64,000 nucleotides of DNA. Origin: Catellatospora citrea (GTDB taxonomy: Bacteria > Actinomycetota > Actinomycetes > Mycobacteriales > Micromonosporaceae). The position numbers and the translations under genes are program-made. Each line of letters begins with the position of its first letter. Within the stretch, counting starts at the first letter, position 1. The stretch covers positions 7,626,001-7,690,000 of the forward strand of contig NZ_RAPR01000001.1 in the NCBI RefSeq assembly GCF_003610235.1. Reading direction: 5' to 3'. Below the pieces are notes generated by a model. The model was given only the letters and a program-made list of their open reading frames with translations, was not told the origin of the DNA and searched no databases. This document shows positions 49,474 through 57,039 of the stretch, in pieces.

Positions 49474-51549
49474 TTGCTCAACCAGCCCAACCCCTCCGAA
49501 GCCCGTCCCCTGCAACCCCTGCTGCACGACCTGGTCAGCACCGTGTTCGCCCCGGCCAGCGCGTTGAGCAGCGCCGACGGGCAGATCCGGGAGGCCGGGG
49601 TGCAGGGCCTGTTCTACGCCGACAGCCGGGTGCTGTCCCGGGCGCACCTGTTCGTCGACGGGCGCGAGCCGGAACCGGTCGGCTTCGCGCCCGACGGGCC
49701 GGGCGCGACGCGGTTCACCGCGCTCGCGCGGTGGCTGGGCGATCCCGGCCCCGACCCGACCGTGCGCATCGAGCGCCTGCGGACCGCAGGACCGTCCGGT
49801 ATGGATGAATGCCTTACCGTCACCTCGACCGCCGCGGTCCCCGTCACGTTCACCCTCACCGTCGGCCTGAGCTGCGACTTCGCGCCGATCGAGGAGGTGA
49901 AGTCCGGCGGCGGACGCCCCGACCACGCCGCGAGCGGGCACGACGGCGCGCTGCGGTGGCGCGACGGCGAAACCGAGGTCCGCGTCACCGCCCCCGGCGC
50001 CGAGCTGATCGACGGGACCGCCGCGGGCCTGCGCTGGCAGGTCACCCTCGGCCCGCGCGAGCAGGTCAGCCACCGCTGGCAGGCCGAGGTGCGCGACCCG
50101 CGCTCGATCGTGACCACGCCCCGCCACGCCGCGGACTGGGCCCGCCCGCAGGTCGCCGCCACCGACCACCGGATCACCCGGCTGCTCGACCAGTCACTGG
50201 ACGACCTGCAGACCCTGCGCCTGGCCGAGACCGGGCAGCCGGACGACACGTTCCTGGCGGCGGGGGTGCCGTGGTTCCTTACCCTGTTCGGGCGGGACAG
50301 CATCTGGGCGGCTCGGATGATGCTGCCGCTGGGCACCGACCTGGCCGCCGGCACGCTGCGCGCGCTGGCCCGCCGCCAGGGCCGCGCGCTGGACCCCGCC
50401 ACCTGCGAGGAACCCGGCAAGATCATGCACGAGCTGCGCCGCCGCCCGTTCCACTTCAGCGGCGCCGTCGGCGAGCTGGACCTGCCCGACGTCTACTTCG
50501 GCACCGTCGACGCGACCCTGCTGTGGATCAGCCTGCTGCACGACGCGTGGCGCTGGGGCATGCCCGACGACCAGGTATCCGAGCTGCTGCCGCACCTGGA
50601 AGCGGCGCTCGGCTGGCTGGACAAGCACGCCGACCCCGACGGCGACGGCTTCGTCGAGTACGTCGACACCCACGGCCACGGGCTGGCCAACCAGGGCTGG
50701 AAGGACTCCGGCGACGCCGTGCGCTTTCGGGACGGCCGCCAGGCCGACGCGCCGATCGCGCTGGTCGAGGTGCAGGGCTACGCCTACCAGGCAGCCGTGC
50801 ACGGAGCGGCCCTGCTCGACGCGTACGGCCTGGGCGGGGCGGAGCGCTGGCGCGATCACGCGGGCCGGCTGGCCGAGCGGTTCCGGGCCGCGTACTGGGT
50901 CGACGGGCCGAACGGCGCGTTTCCCGCACTCGCGCTCGACCGGTACAAGCGGCCGGTCGACTCGCTGACCAGCAACATCGGTCACCTGCTGGGCACCGGC
51001 ATCCTGTCCGAAGCGGAGTCCGCGACGGTCGCCGCGCTGCTGGCCGCGCCGGGCAACGCCGACGCGTTCGGGCTGCGCACCATGTCCGCCGACGAGCACG
51101 GGTACAGCCCGCTGTCCTACCACTGCGGCACGGTGTGGGCGCACGACACGGCCATCGCGGTCAGCGGCCTGGCCGCCGACGGCCACGCCGAGGTCGCGGC
51201 GCAGCTGGCCGAGGGCCTGCTGGCCGCCGCCGAGGCATTCGACTACCGGCTGCCGGAACTGCACTCCGGCGACGCCCGCAGCACGTCGCGCCGGCCCGTG
51301 CCGTACCCGGCGGCCTGCCGGCCGCAGGCGTGGTCGGCGACCGCGGTGGTCGCGGTGCTGCACGCGATGCTCGGCGTACGCCCGGACGTGCCCGCCGGCC
51401 GGGTCAGCGTACGGCCGCTGGCGGGCGCGCCCCTGGGCGCCGTCACCGCCCGCGGTCTGCGGATCGGCGGCAAGCCGGTCACCGTGGCGGTCGACGGCAC
51501 GGGCCGCCCGACCGTCACCGGACTGCCGTCCGGCCTGGCCCTGGACTGA
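49474..51549 (+). CDS. glycogen-debranching-enzyme-like amylo-alpha-1,6-glucosidase
   Basis: The TTG at 49474, with AAGGAG 7 nt upstream, gives 691 residues. The N-terminal 200 residues form the GDE_N-type beta domain (GLFYADSRVLSRAHLFVDG). The C-terminal part is an (alpha/alpha)6 barrel of the GH15/GH63-like clan with GVPWFLTLFGRDSIWAARM, ANQGWKDSGDAVRF and HCGTVWAHDTAIAVSGL; acidic residues in these blocks are candidates for catalysis. No signal peptide is seen, so it acts inside the cell on imported branched glucans. It is divergent from lacI and shares its operator. Confidence 0.88.
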   Translation: MLNQPNPSEARPLQPLLHDLVSTVFAPASALSSADGQIREAGVQGLFYADSRVLSRAHLFVDGREPEPVGFAPDGPGATRFTALARWLGDPGPDPTVRIERLRTAGPSGMDECLTVTSTAAVPVTFTLTVGLSCDFAPIEEVKSGGGRPDHAASGHDGALRWRDGETEVRVTAPGAELIDGTAAGLRWQVTLGPREQVSHRWQAEVRDPRSIVTTPRHAADWARPQVAATDHRITRLLDQSLDDLQTLRLAETGQPDDTFLAAGVPWFLTLFGRDSIWAARMMLPLGTDLAAGTLRALARRQGRALDPATCEEPGKIMHELRRRPFHFSGAVGELDLPDVYFGTVDATLLWISLLHDAWRWGMPDDQVSELLPHLEAALGWLDKHADPDGDGFVEYVDTHGHGLANQGWKDSGDAVRFRDGRQADAPIALVEVQGYAYQAAVHGAALLDAYGLGGAERWRDHAGRLAERFRAAYWVDGPNGAFPALALDRYKRPVDSLTSNIGHLLGTGILSEAESATVAALLAAPGNADAFGLRTMSADEHGYSPLSYHCGTVWAHDTAIAVSGLAADGHAEVAAQLAEGLLAAAEAFDYRLPELHSGDARSTSRRPVPYPAACRPQAWSATAVVAVLHAMLGVRPDVPAGRVSVRPLAGAPLGAVTARGLRIGGKPVTVAVDGTGRPTVTGLPSGLALD

Positions 51550-51559
51550 GCACCGTCGG

Positions 51560-51593
51560 CCGGGGCATCCCGCGTGCAGGCGGGATGCCCCGG
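51560..51593. terminator. bidirectional terminator after the glucosidase gene
   Basis: CCGGGGCATCCCGC and GCGGGATGCCCCGG form a perfect 14-bp stem with a 6-nt loop between two convergent genes. Confidence 0.85.
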
Positions 51594-51609
51594 TGGCCTG
51601 TGCCGGCTC

Positions 51610-52086
51610 TCAGTTCGGTTCAGCCTTCAGGCTCGGGTTGTTCAGCCAGTCGGTCGCCACCATGACGCGGGCGGGATCCTGCGGATGGACCCGGACAGGC
51701 ACCACGATCCCCGGGCGGATGCGGTCCCAGCGCGTCCGGTGGTAGGGCTGCCGCGCGCTCGCCGTGTACGGCGCACGGCCCGGCACCTCGATCGTCATGG
51801 TCAGTCGGAAGTAGCGCACGTCGTTGCTCTCCCACTGGGCCGTGGGCTTCACCTCGGTGACGAGTCCCCGGCCGTCCACCCCGTGCGCGAGGATCGCGTT
51901 GCGCCGATCGCGCCAGCGGTCGACCATCGAGAACACGACGATGAGCAGCACACCCACGCCCACGAAGGCGGGACCCGCCCACCAGCGCTCGTCGTCGCGA
52001 TCGAACACGACGGACACCACGAGCCCGATGCCGACGAACATCAGGCAGAACAGGTACTGGCCGATCCGGCGAAGCATCCGCAGCAT
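51610..52086 (-). CDS. DUF3592-like membrane protein, last gene of the NrtR module
   Basis: The 158-residue product has two membrane helices (residues 10-29 and 36-54) and an extramembrane beta-rich domain (GRGLVTEVKPTAQWE, RYFRLTMTIEVPG, GIVVPVRVHPQDPARVMV). This fits DUF3592-type proteins, whose function is unknown. It begins 4 nt after the PurA-like stop, so it is probably cotranscribed, although a purely accidental tandem cannot be excluded. The protein ends with a short charged tail. Confidence 0.65.
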   Translation of the reverse strand: MLRMLRRIGQYLFCLMFVGIGLVVSVVFDRDDERWWAGPAFVGVGVLLIVVFSMVDRWRDRRNAILAHGVDGRGLVTEVKPTAQWESNDVRYFRLTMTIEVPGRAPYTASARQPYHRTRWDRIRPGIVVPVRVHPQDPARVMVATDWLNNPSLKAEPN

Positions 52087-52090
52087 TCAA

Positions 52091-53341
52091 TCACTGTGAC
52101 GAGCGTCGTGCCGTTGAGCCATCGGCCTCCCGTCCTGGACTCTTGTCCCGCCAGGTCGGGCCGTGCGAGGTGACCGCGACCGGAGCACCGAGCGCCTCGC
52201 CCAAGTCGGCGAGTCCGGTGTAGACGGGGGTGGCGGTGGCCAGCGTCTGGGTGAGCTTCTCCTGGTACGCCAGGTCCCCGCGCTCGCCGGGCACGATCCG
52301 GTCCAGTTGCCCGTACGACAGGCACATCTTCAGGTCGTGGCGTGCGGCGACGTCGGAGTGGGTGACGGCGAGCGCGTCGACGCCGCCGCACACCTCGACG
52401 GCGTAGCGGTGGGCGACGGCGTCGAAGTGCCCGGCCCGCCACGCGCCCTGCCACGGGCCGTGCGCGTTGTGCCGTTCCGGCAGCGCCGCGGTGAGTCGCG
52501 GATCCTCGGTGACCAGCGGTCCGGCGCCGTGGCGGGTCGTGTAGGTGCGCACGACGCCCAGGCGCAGGGCGTCACCGTCGCCGGTCTCGCCCAACAGGGT
52601 CTCGGCGTTGTCGAACGTGGTCGTCGACCAGGTCGTGTAGGGGTGAAACCCGCGCCATTCGTCCAGCAGCACACCCTGTGCCCCCTCGAACACGCACGGC
52701 CCGCGCAGCGCCTGCCGGGATGAGGAGACCAGCCGGATCGCGGTCCCGAACCACCGGAACGCCTCGGCCACGGCTTCGACGGGTGGCGCGTCGAGGGGGC
52801 CGAGTTCGGCGGTGAGCGCGTCCCGGATCGCGCGCAGTTTGCGCACCAGCGTGGCCGGGGACCCGGTGTCGCCGGCGCGGACGGCGAGGTCGGGGTGGGC
52901 CAGCGCGAACGCGGCCGTCTCGCCGACACCCATGCCGCAGGACCCGTGCCGGTCGTCGCCGCGTGCGGCTTCCCGGGCCCGGTTGGCGGCCCGGTGCCAC
53001 GGTGTCGTCAGCAGCGCCTGACGGTCGACGGTGAGCAGCTCGAACGGACTCGCCACGCCCAATCCGGCCAGGTGTCCGGCTTCGGCGGCGAGTGCCAGCG
53101 GGTCGACCATCATGAACCGGGACAGGTGGGTGCGTACCCCATGCAGGGTGCCGGAGCCGAACTGGGCGAACGTGTGGTGACGCCCGTCGGGCGTCACCAC
53201 GTTGTGGGCGGCCTGCGCGCCCCCGTTGAACCGGATCACGGTGGTGACCGGGCGGGTCGCGCAGAGCCAGTCCACGATCGTGCCCTTGCCGGCGTCGCCG
53301 TAGCCGAGGTCGACGACGATGACGTGGCGGGGTTCGGTCAC
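52091..53341 (-). CDS. divergent adenylosuccinate-synthetase-like enzyme
   Basis: The GTG at 53341 overlaps the VWA stop by 4 nt and gives 416 residues. The N-terminus VVDLGYGDAGKGTIVDWL matches the PurA GDEGKGK loop with changes but keeps the catalytic Asp. RFNGGAQAAHNVV keeps the catalytic His of the GGNNAGHT motif. FEGAQGVLLDEWRGFHPYTT corresponds to the IMP-binding EGAQG loop. So it probably still makes a phosphate-activated nucleotide intermediate, but substrate loops differ strongly from housekeeping PurA. Its place in an NrtR/VWA/J-kinase operon suggests a specialised role. Confidence 0.78.
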   Translation of the reverse strand: MTEPRHVIVVDLGYGDAGKGTIVDWLCATRPVTTVIRFNGGAQAAHNVVTPDGRHHTFAQFGSGTLHGVRTHLSRFMMVDPLALAAEAGHLAGLGVASPFELLTVDRQALLTTPWHRAANRAREAARGDDRHGSCGMGVGETAAFALAHPDLAVRAGDTGSPATLVRKLRAIRDALTAELGPLDAPPVEAVAEAFRWFGTAIRLVSSSRQALRGPCVFEGAQGVLLDEWRGFHPYTTWSTTTFDNAETLLGETGDGDALRLGVVRTYTTRHGAGPLVTEDPRLTAALPERHNAHGPWQGAWRAGHFDAVAHRYAVEVCGGVDALAVTHSDVAARHDLKMCLSYGQLDRIVPGERGDLAYQEKLTQTLATATPVYTGLADLGEALGAPVAVTSHGPTWRDKSPGREADGSTARRSSQ

Positions 53342-54306
53342 AGCCGGGTCACCGGGGTGGCTCGGCCGTCGCCGAAACCGGCCGGCAGCGCCGAGCGCAC
53401 CAGCGCGCCGCGGGTGCCGCCGAGCGGGGCGAGCGCCTTGCCGACGGTCGGGCCGGCGGCCGACCCGGCCTCGGCGAGGTCGACCAGCCCGGAGTCCAGG
53501 TCGGTGGCGTCCTCGCCGAGCCCGACGGTGAGGGCGATGGTCTCGCAGACGGCGTCGAGGTCGTCGAGTTCGATGACGTTCTGGCCGAGCAGCCTGCGCC
53601 AGTGTCCGAGGATCTCGGCGTCGCCGGTGTAGCTGGCCTGCGCCGGCATGATGAAGTACACGTCGTAGCTGCGCTGCAGCTCGGCGACGATCGCCTCGGT
53701 GCTGATCGGTTCGGCGATCGTGTCGCCGACGACGCGGCGCACCTCGTCGGGCTTGACCCGCTGGTAGGCCATCTCGTCGCCGATGATGAACAGGTAGCCG
53801 CGCCGGCCCCGCGCGACGGTGTCGAGTGCGGTGTGCCGGGCCATGAAGTACATGGCGAGCTCGTAGGACTCGGTGCGCTGCCCGCCACCGCCGCCTTCGA
53901 GCAGGATCCGGCCGAGGTCGTCGTCCATCCGGTTGTCGGACTCGAACTGCCCGATCTGCAGCGGCGCGCGGTCGCAGGTGGCGTCGCCGATCGCGCCGAA
54001 GAGGATCTGCGGATCGGTGCAGTAGCCCTTGCGGATGAGCAGGCCGAACAGTTCCGGCAGCTTGGTCTGCAGCACGCGCGGCACCGCGCCCATCGACCCG
54101 GTGACGTCGAAGAGGATCGCGATCGGCGTCGATCGCGGGTGCTGGTCGCTGTCGCGGCTCTCCCGCACCGTGACGCCGTGCGGGTTCAGGGCGTCGTGCA
54201 CGGTGCGCGCGCCGGAGTCGCTGTAGGCGAAGGCGCTGGCGCCGGTCGCCGCGCGGTAGCCCGCCGCGGCGGCGTAGACGTCGGTGGACCATCGTCCGCT
54301 TCCCAT
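53338..54306 (-). CDS. VWA-domain protein
   Basis: The 322-residue cytoplasmic protein has a von Willebrand A fold with the metal site ILFDVTGSMG (Asp67-Val-Thr69-Gly-Ser71, a DxTxS variant of DxSxS) and GYLFIIGDEMAY for a later ligand. The first 45 residues contain a Tyr/Ala-rich segment (DVYAAAAGYRAATGASAFAY). VWA proteins mediate metal-dependent protein contacts, often with chaperone-like ATPases. No MoxR ATPase is encoded here. It lies 10 nt after the J/kinase gene and overlaps the PurA-like gene, so the products probably act together. Confidence 0.78.
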   Translation of the reverse strand: MGSGRWSTDVYAAAAGYRAATGASAFAYSDSGARTVHDALNPHGVTVRESRDSDQHPRSTPIAILFDVTGSMGAVPRVLQTKLPELFGLLIRKGYCTDPQILFGAIGDATCDRAPLQIGQFESDNRMDDDLGRILLEGGGGGQRTESYELAMYFMARHTALDTVARGRRGYLFIIGDEMAYQRVKPDEVRRVVGDTIAEPISTEAIVAELQRSYDVYFIMPAQASYTGDAEILGHWRRLLGQNVIELDDLDAVCETIALTVGLGEDATDLDSGLVDLAEAGSAAGPTVGKALAPLGGTRGALVRSALPAGFGDGRATPVTRL

Positions 54307-54316
54307 GATCTGCTCC

Positions 54317-55300
54317 TTAGAGGGTGAAGGGCCGGAAGGTGCGGGGACCGTAGAGCGCTTGCAGCAGCTCGTCGAGTTCGGCGAGCAGCCGCCACGCGTC
54401 GTGCGGGCGGGCGTTCGGATGAGGCAGGGTGCAGCCGTGGGCGAACCGGGCCAGCGCGGGCGGTGTCCGGTCGCCCATCAGCCAGGTCATGCACCGGGTG
54501 GCGAGGTGGATGTCGGTCGCCGCGTCGGCGGGCCGCCTGCCGAGGACCTCGGGTGGGTAGAGGTCGCGGTACCCGTCCACGAGCGCCGGGACCGTCTGAC
54601 CGGGCTCGGTGACGCTGTAGCACCAGTCGACGAGGACGAGGCCGTGCTCGCCCGGGTGGATCAGCACGTGATCGGGCACGACGGCCCCGTGCACGACCCC
54701 GGCGCGGTGGGCGTACCCGACGGCGACGAGCAGCCGCCGCCACATCCAGGCCGCATCGCGCGGGTCGACACCGTCCGGACAGGACTGCTTCACCCGGGCC
54801 AGGGTCACGAACCCGTCCTGGTGGGCGAGGATCGTGGCGGTGCGCTGCGCGCCGCTGTCGGGGTCGCGGTGCGTGAACGTCTCGATCAGTTCCGGGGCGT
54901 ACGCGCCATGGCGTGCCTCGCCGTGGCTGCGCAGCCGGGTCAGGGCGCGTGCCTCCCGGCGCATCAGGTCGCTGTCGGCCGGATGCCGGGGCAGCTTCAG
55001 CAGTGCCGCGCCGCCGTCGACCGTGTACAGGTCGGCGATGTCGCCCGCGTAGGCCGGCGGCCCGACGCGGTACGTGCCGCGACGCGTGGTCATGGTGGTG
55101 CCGCCGCGGTGCGCGGCCCACAGGCCCGCGAGCCGGGCGAAGGCGTGCGTCGCGGTCGCGGCGGAGCCGGCCGGTGCGGCATCCGGGTGCAGGATCTTGG
55201 CAAGCGTGCGGTACGCGTGCCCGCTGTCGCCGCCGCCGAACAGGTCACCGGGGGAGCGCGCCGCCAGCACGCGGGTGACCGCGTCGTCGAAGCCGCTCAC
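54317..55300 (-). CDS. J-domain-like segment fused to a predicted pseudokinase
   Basis: The GTG at 55300 gives 327 residues. Residues 26-66 resemble a J-domain, with YRTLAKILHPDAAP carrying the HPD tripeptide (38-40) that stimulates Hsp70. Residues 76-270 follow a protein-kinase fold: Lys102 (ALLKLPR), Glu116, the loop VVHGAVVPDHVLI in place of HRDxKPxN, and Asp225 in VLVDWCYS in place of DFG. The catalytic Asp of the loop is Ala206, so phosphotransfer is doubtful. It starts 22 nt after the NrtR-type gene with GAGGAG as ribosome-binding site. Confidence 0.72.
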   Translation of the reverse strand: MSGFDDAVTRVLAARSPGDLFGGGDSGHAYRTLAKILHPDAAPAGSAATATHAFARLAGLWAAHRGGTTMTTRRGTYRVGPPAYAGDIADLYTVDGGAALLKLPRHPADSDLMRREARALTRLRSHGEARHGAYAPELIETFTHRDPDSGAQRTATILAHQDGFVTLARVKQSCPDGVDPRDAAWMWRRLLVAVGYAHRAGVVHGAVVPDHVLIHPGEHGLVLVDWCYSVTEPGQTVPALVDGYRDLYPPEVLGRRPADAATDIHLATRCMTWLMGDRTPPALARFAHGCTLPHPNARPHDAWRLLAELDELLQALYGPRTFRPFTL

Positions 55301-55303
55301 GCC

Positions 55304-55326
55304 CGCTCCTCGCTGCGCTCACTCAT
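55304..55326 (-). repeat. third copy of the GAGCGCAGCGAGGAG element
   Basis: On the minus strand GAGTGAGCGCAGCGAGGAG spans the NrtR stop and supplies the ribosome-binding site of the J/pseudokinase gene. It is the same element as at 40018-40033. Confidence 0.55.
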
Positions 55327-56054
55327 GCCCGCTCCTCCGGGGTCGGCCGCAGCAGGGCCGGGTGCAGGACGCGGGCGTCGCCGGCCCGGAACAGCTTGGA
55401 CCGCGGGCCGCCGCGCTCGCCGCCGCGCTCGGTGGTCGTGCCGGTGGGCTCGACGAAGCCCGGCACGGAGAGCACCTTGCGGTGGAAGTTGCCCGCGTGC
55501 GGCTCCTCGCCCCAGACCGCCGTGTAGACGCCGCGCAGCTGCGCGATCGTGAACTCCTCGTCGACGAACGCGGTCGCCAGCGGCGAGTATTCGAGCTTGG
55601 CGCGGGCGCGTTCGAGCCCGGCGGCGAGCACCGTGTCGTGGTCGAAGGCGAGGCCGCTCGCCTCGGCGACCGGGACCCAGCGGGCCGCGGCGGCGTCCCC
55701 GCCGACGGTGGGATCGGGCAGGCGCGGCGCGAAGGCGAGATAGGCGACCGACACCACCCGCATGCGCGGGTCGCGGCCGGGGTCGCCGAAGGTGGCGAGC
55801 TGTTCCAGGTGTACGCGGGGCAGGATGCCCGTCTCCTCGGCCAGCTCGCGCAGCGCGGCCTGGTCGAGTGTCTCCTCGCGGACGAAACCGCCCGGCAGCG
55901 CGAGGCGGCCGGCGTAAGGCTGCTCGCCGCGCTCGACCAGCAGCACGTGCAGCACGCCGTCGCGGATGGTGAGCGTGACGACGTCGACCGTGACCGCGAC
56001 CGCCGGGTAGGCCCGCGGGTCGTAGCCGTCGAGGAACTCGCGCTCGGAGACCAT
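55323..56054 (-). CDS. NrtR-type Nudix transcriptional regulator
   Basis: The 243-residue protein joins a Nudix domain with an intact box (GGFVREETLDQAALRELAEE, then TGI) to a C-terminal winged helix (LEYSPLATAFVDEEFTIAQL, GNFHRKVLSV). This is the NrtR architecture; NrtR repressors bind ADP-ribose and control NAD metabolism genes. No NAD biosynthesis gene is adjacent. It leads a five-gene minus-strand module, so it probably regulates the J/pseudokinase, VWA and PurA-like genes. An inverted repeat upstream is a candidate operator. Confidence 0.85.
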   Translation of the reverse strand: MVSEREFLDGYDPRAYPAVAVTVDVVTLTIRDGVLHVLLVERGEQPYAGRLALPGGFVREETLDQAALRELAEETGILPRVHLEQLATFGDPGRDPRMRVVSVAYLAFAPRLPDPTVGGDAAAARWVPVAEASGLAFDHDTVLAAGLERARAKLEYSPLATAFVDEEFTIAQLRGVYTAVWGEEPHAGNFHRKVLSVPGFVEPTGTTTERGGERGGPRSKLFRAGDARVLHPALLRPTPEERA

Positions 56055-56063
56055 GCCATATCC

Positions 56064-56094
56064 TTCTCAGTAGGAGATTAACTCAACCTGAGAA
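56064..56094 (-). promoter_or_regulatory. candidate NrtR operator
   Basis: TTCTCAG and CTGAGAA are inverted 7-bp arms 17 nt apart, starting 10 nt upstream of the NrtR start. The stretch between them (TAGGAGATTAACTCAAC) is A+T-rich for this genome and could hold the -10. The site is where an autoregulated NrtR operator is expected. Confidence 0.5.
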
Positions 56095-56176
56095 TGACTC
56101 TAGGGCCGAGTCTGGCCACTGTCAACGGACACCTGCTTCGCGCAAGCCTGACGATGTAAGGCCAGTAGAGCGTGGG

Positions 56177-56968
56177 CTACCCGGCCGGCGTCTGGCCGTC
56201 CAGATAGGCGCTGATCGCCGCCGCCGTCGCCGCAGGCTGGTCGAGGTGCACGTCATGGCCCGCGTCTAGCACCGTGACCAGGGTGGTGTCCGGGCGCTGC
56301 GTCATCCGGGCCACCTCGGCGTCGGTCATGATGCCGCGCTCGCCCCGCACCACCAGCACCGGGCCGGGGAGGCTGTCCCAGGCCGTCCACTCCGGCGCGC
56401 CGACGAGCGCGGCTATCGAGTCCACCATGGCGTCCCGGGCGAACCTCGGCCACAGCCCGCCGTCCCGGTCGACCAGGCCCGCGGCCCAGCCCGCGCCGAC
56501 CGGCCCGCCGCCGAAGAACTCCGCGGCCTGCTCCCGGGAGGTGAACGGCACCGGCCATGAGTCCAGCCAGCCGCCGATCTCCGCGGGCAGCTCCGGCCCG
56601 TCGGCCTCCGGACCCGCCTCGATCATCACGAGTCCGCGCACCAGGTCCGGCCGCGCGGCGGCGGCCAGCATCGCGGTGTGCCCGCCCAGGGACTGCCCGA
56701 CGAGCACCGCCGGCGCGAGCCCCAACTCCTGGATCACGAACACGACGTCCTCGGCGTACGCCGCCCGCGACAGGTCCGCGGGCACCGGCTGGCCGGGCAC
56801 ATGGGCGCGCTGGTCCACCGCCACGCACCGCAGCCCGGCCGGCAGGCGGCGCCGCAGCTCGGCGAACTCCCCGGCGTGGCCCGCCAGGCCGTGCAGCAGC
56901 ACGATCGCGGGACCGTCGCCGCCGGAGTCGTGGCAGTCCACCCGGACCCCGTCGCGTACGACCTGCAT
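56177..56968 (-). CDS. alpha/beta hydrolase
   Basis: The 263-residue protein from ATG 56968 (GGGGAGA upstream) has the oxyanion loop LLHGLAGHAGEF, the nucleophile elbow GQSLGGH (Ser93) and the catalytic His238 in DAGHDVHLDQP. An acidic member around Asp216 completes the triad. No signal peptide or lid insertion is visible. The closest-looking groups are small ester, lactone or dehalogenase-like hydrolases; the substrate cannot be told. It is divergent from the ThrE-type gene. Confidence 0.88.
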   Translation of the reverse strand: MQVVRDGVRVDCHDSGGDGPAIVLLHGLAGHAGEFAELRRRLPAGLRCVAVDQRAHVPGQPVPADLSRAAYAEDVVFVIQELGLAPAVLVGQSLGGHTAMLAAAARPDLVRGLVMIEAGPEADGPELPAEIGGWLDSWPVPFTSREQAAEFFGGGPVGAGWAAGLVDRDGGLWPRFARDAMVDSIAALVGAPEWTAWDSLPGPVLVVRGERGIMTDAEVARMTQRPDTTLVTVLDAGHDVHLDQPAATAAAISAYLDGQTPAG

Positions 56969-57026
56969 GTGCGTCTCCCCCGTCCCACGGTCCGCAACGG
57001 GCCTTCTCTGCCGCGCCGCGGTGATC

Positions 57027-57039
57027 CATACTGCCGCAG
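57027..57039 (+). promoter_or_regulatory. candidate leaderless promoter of the ThrE-type gene
   Basis: CATACT at 57027-57032 ends 6 nt before the GTG at 57039, with no ribosome-binding site between. Confidence 0.4.

Noticed and set aside
52091..53341. Housekeeping adenylosuccinate synthetase purA
   Set aside because: The binding loops are too divergent and the gene lies in a VWA/NrtR operon rather than with purine genes, although absence of another purA cannot be checked here.
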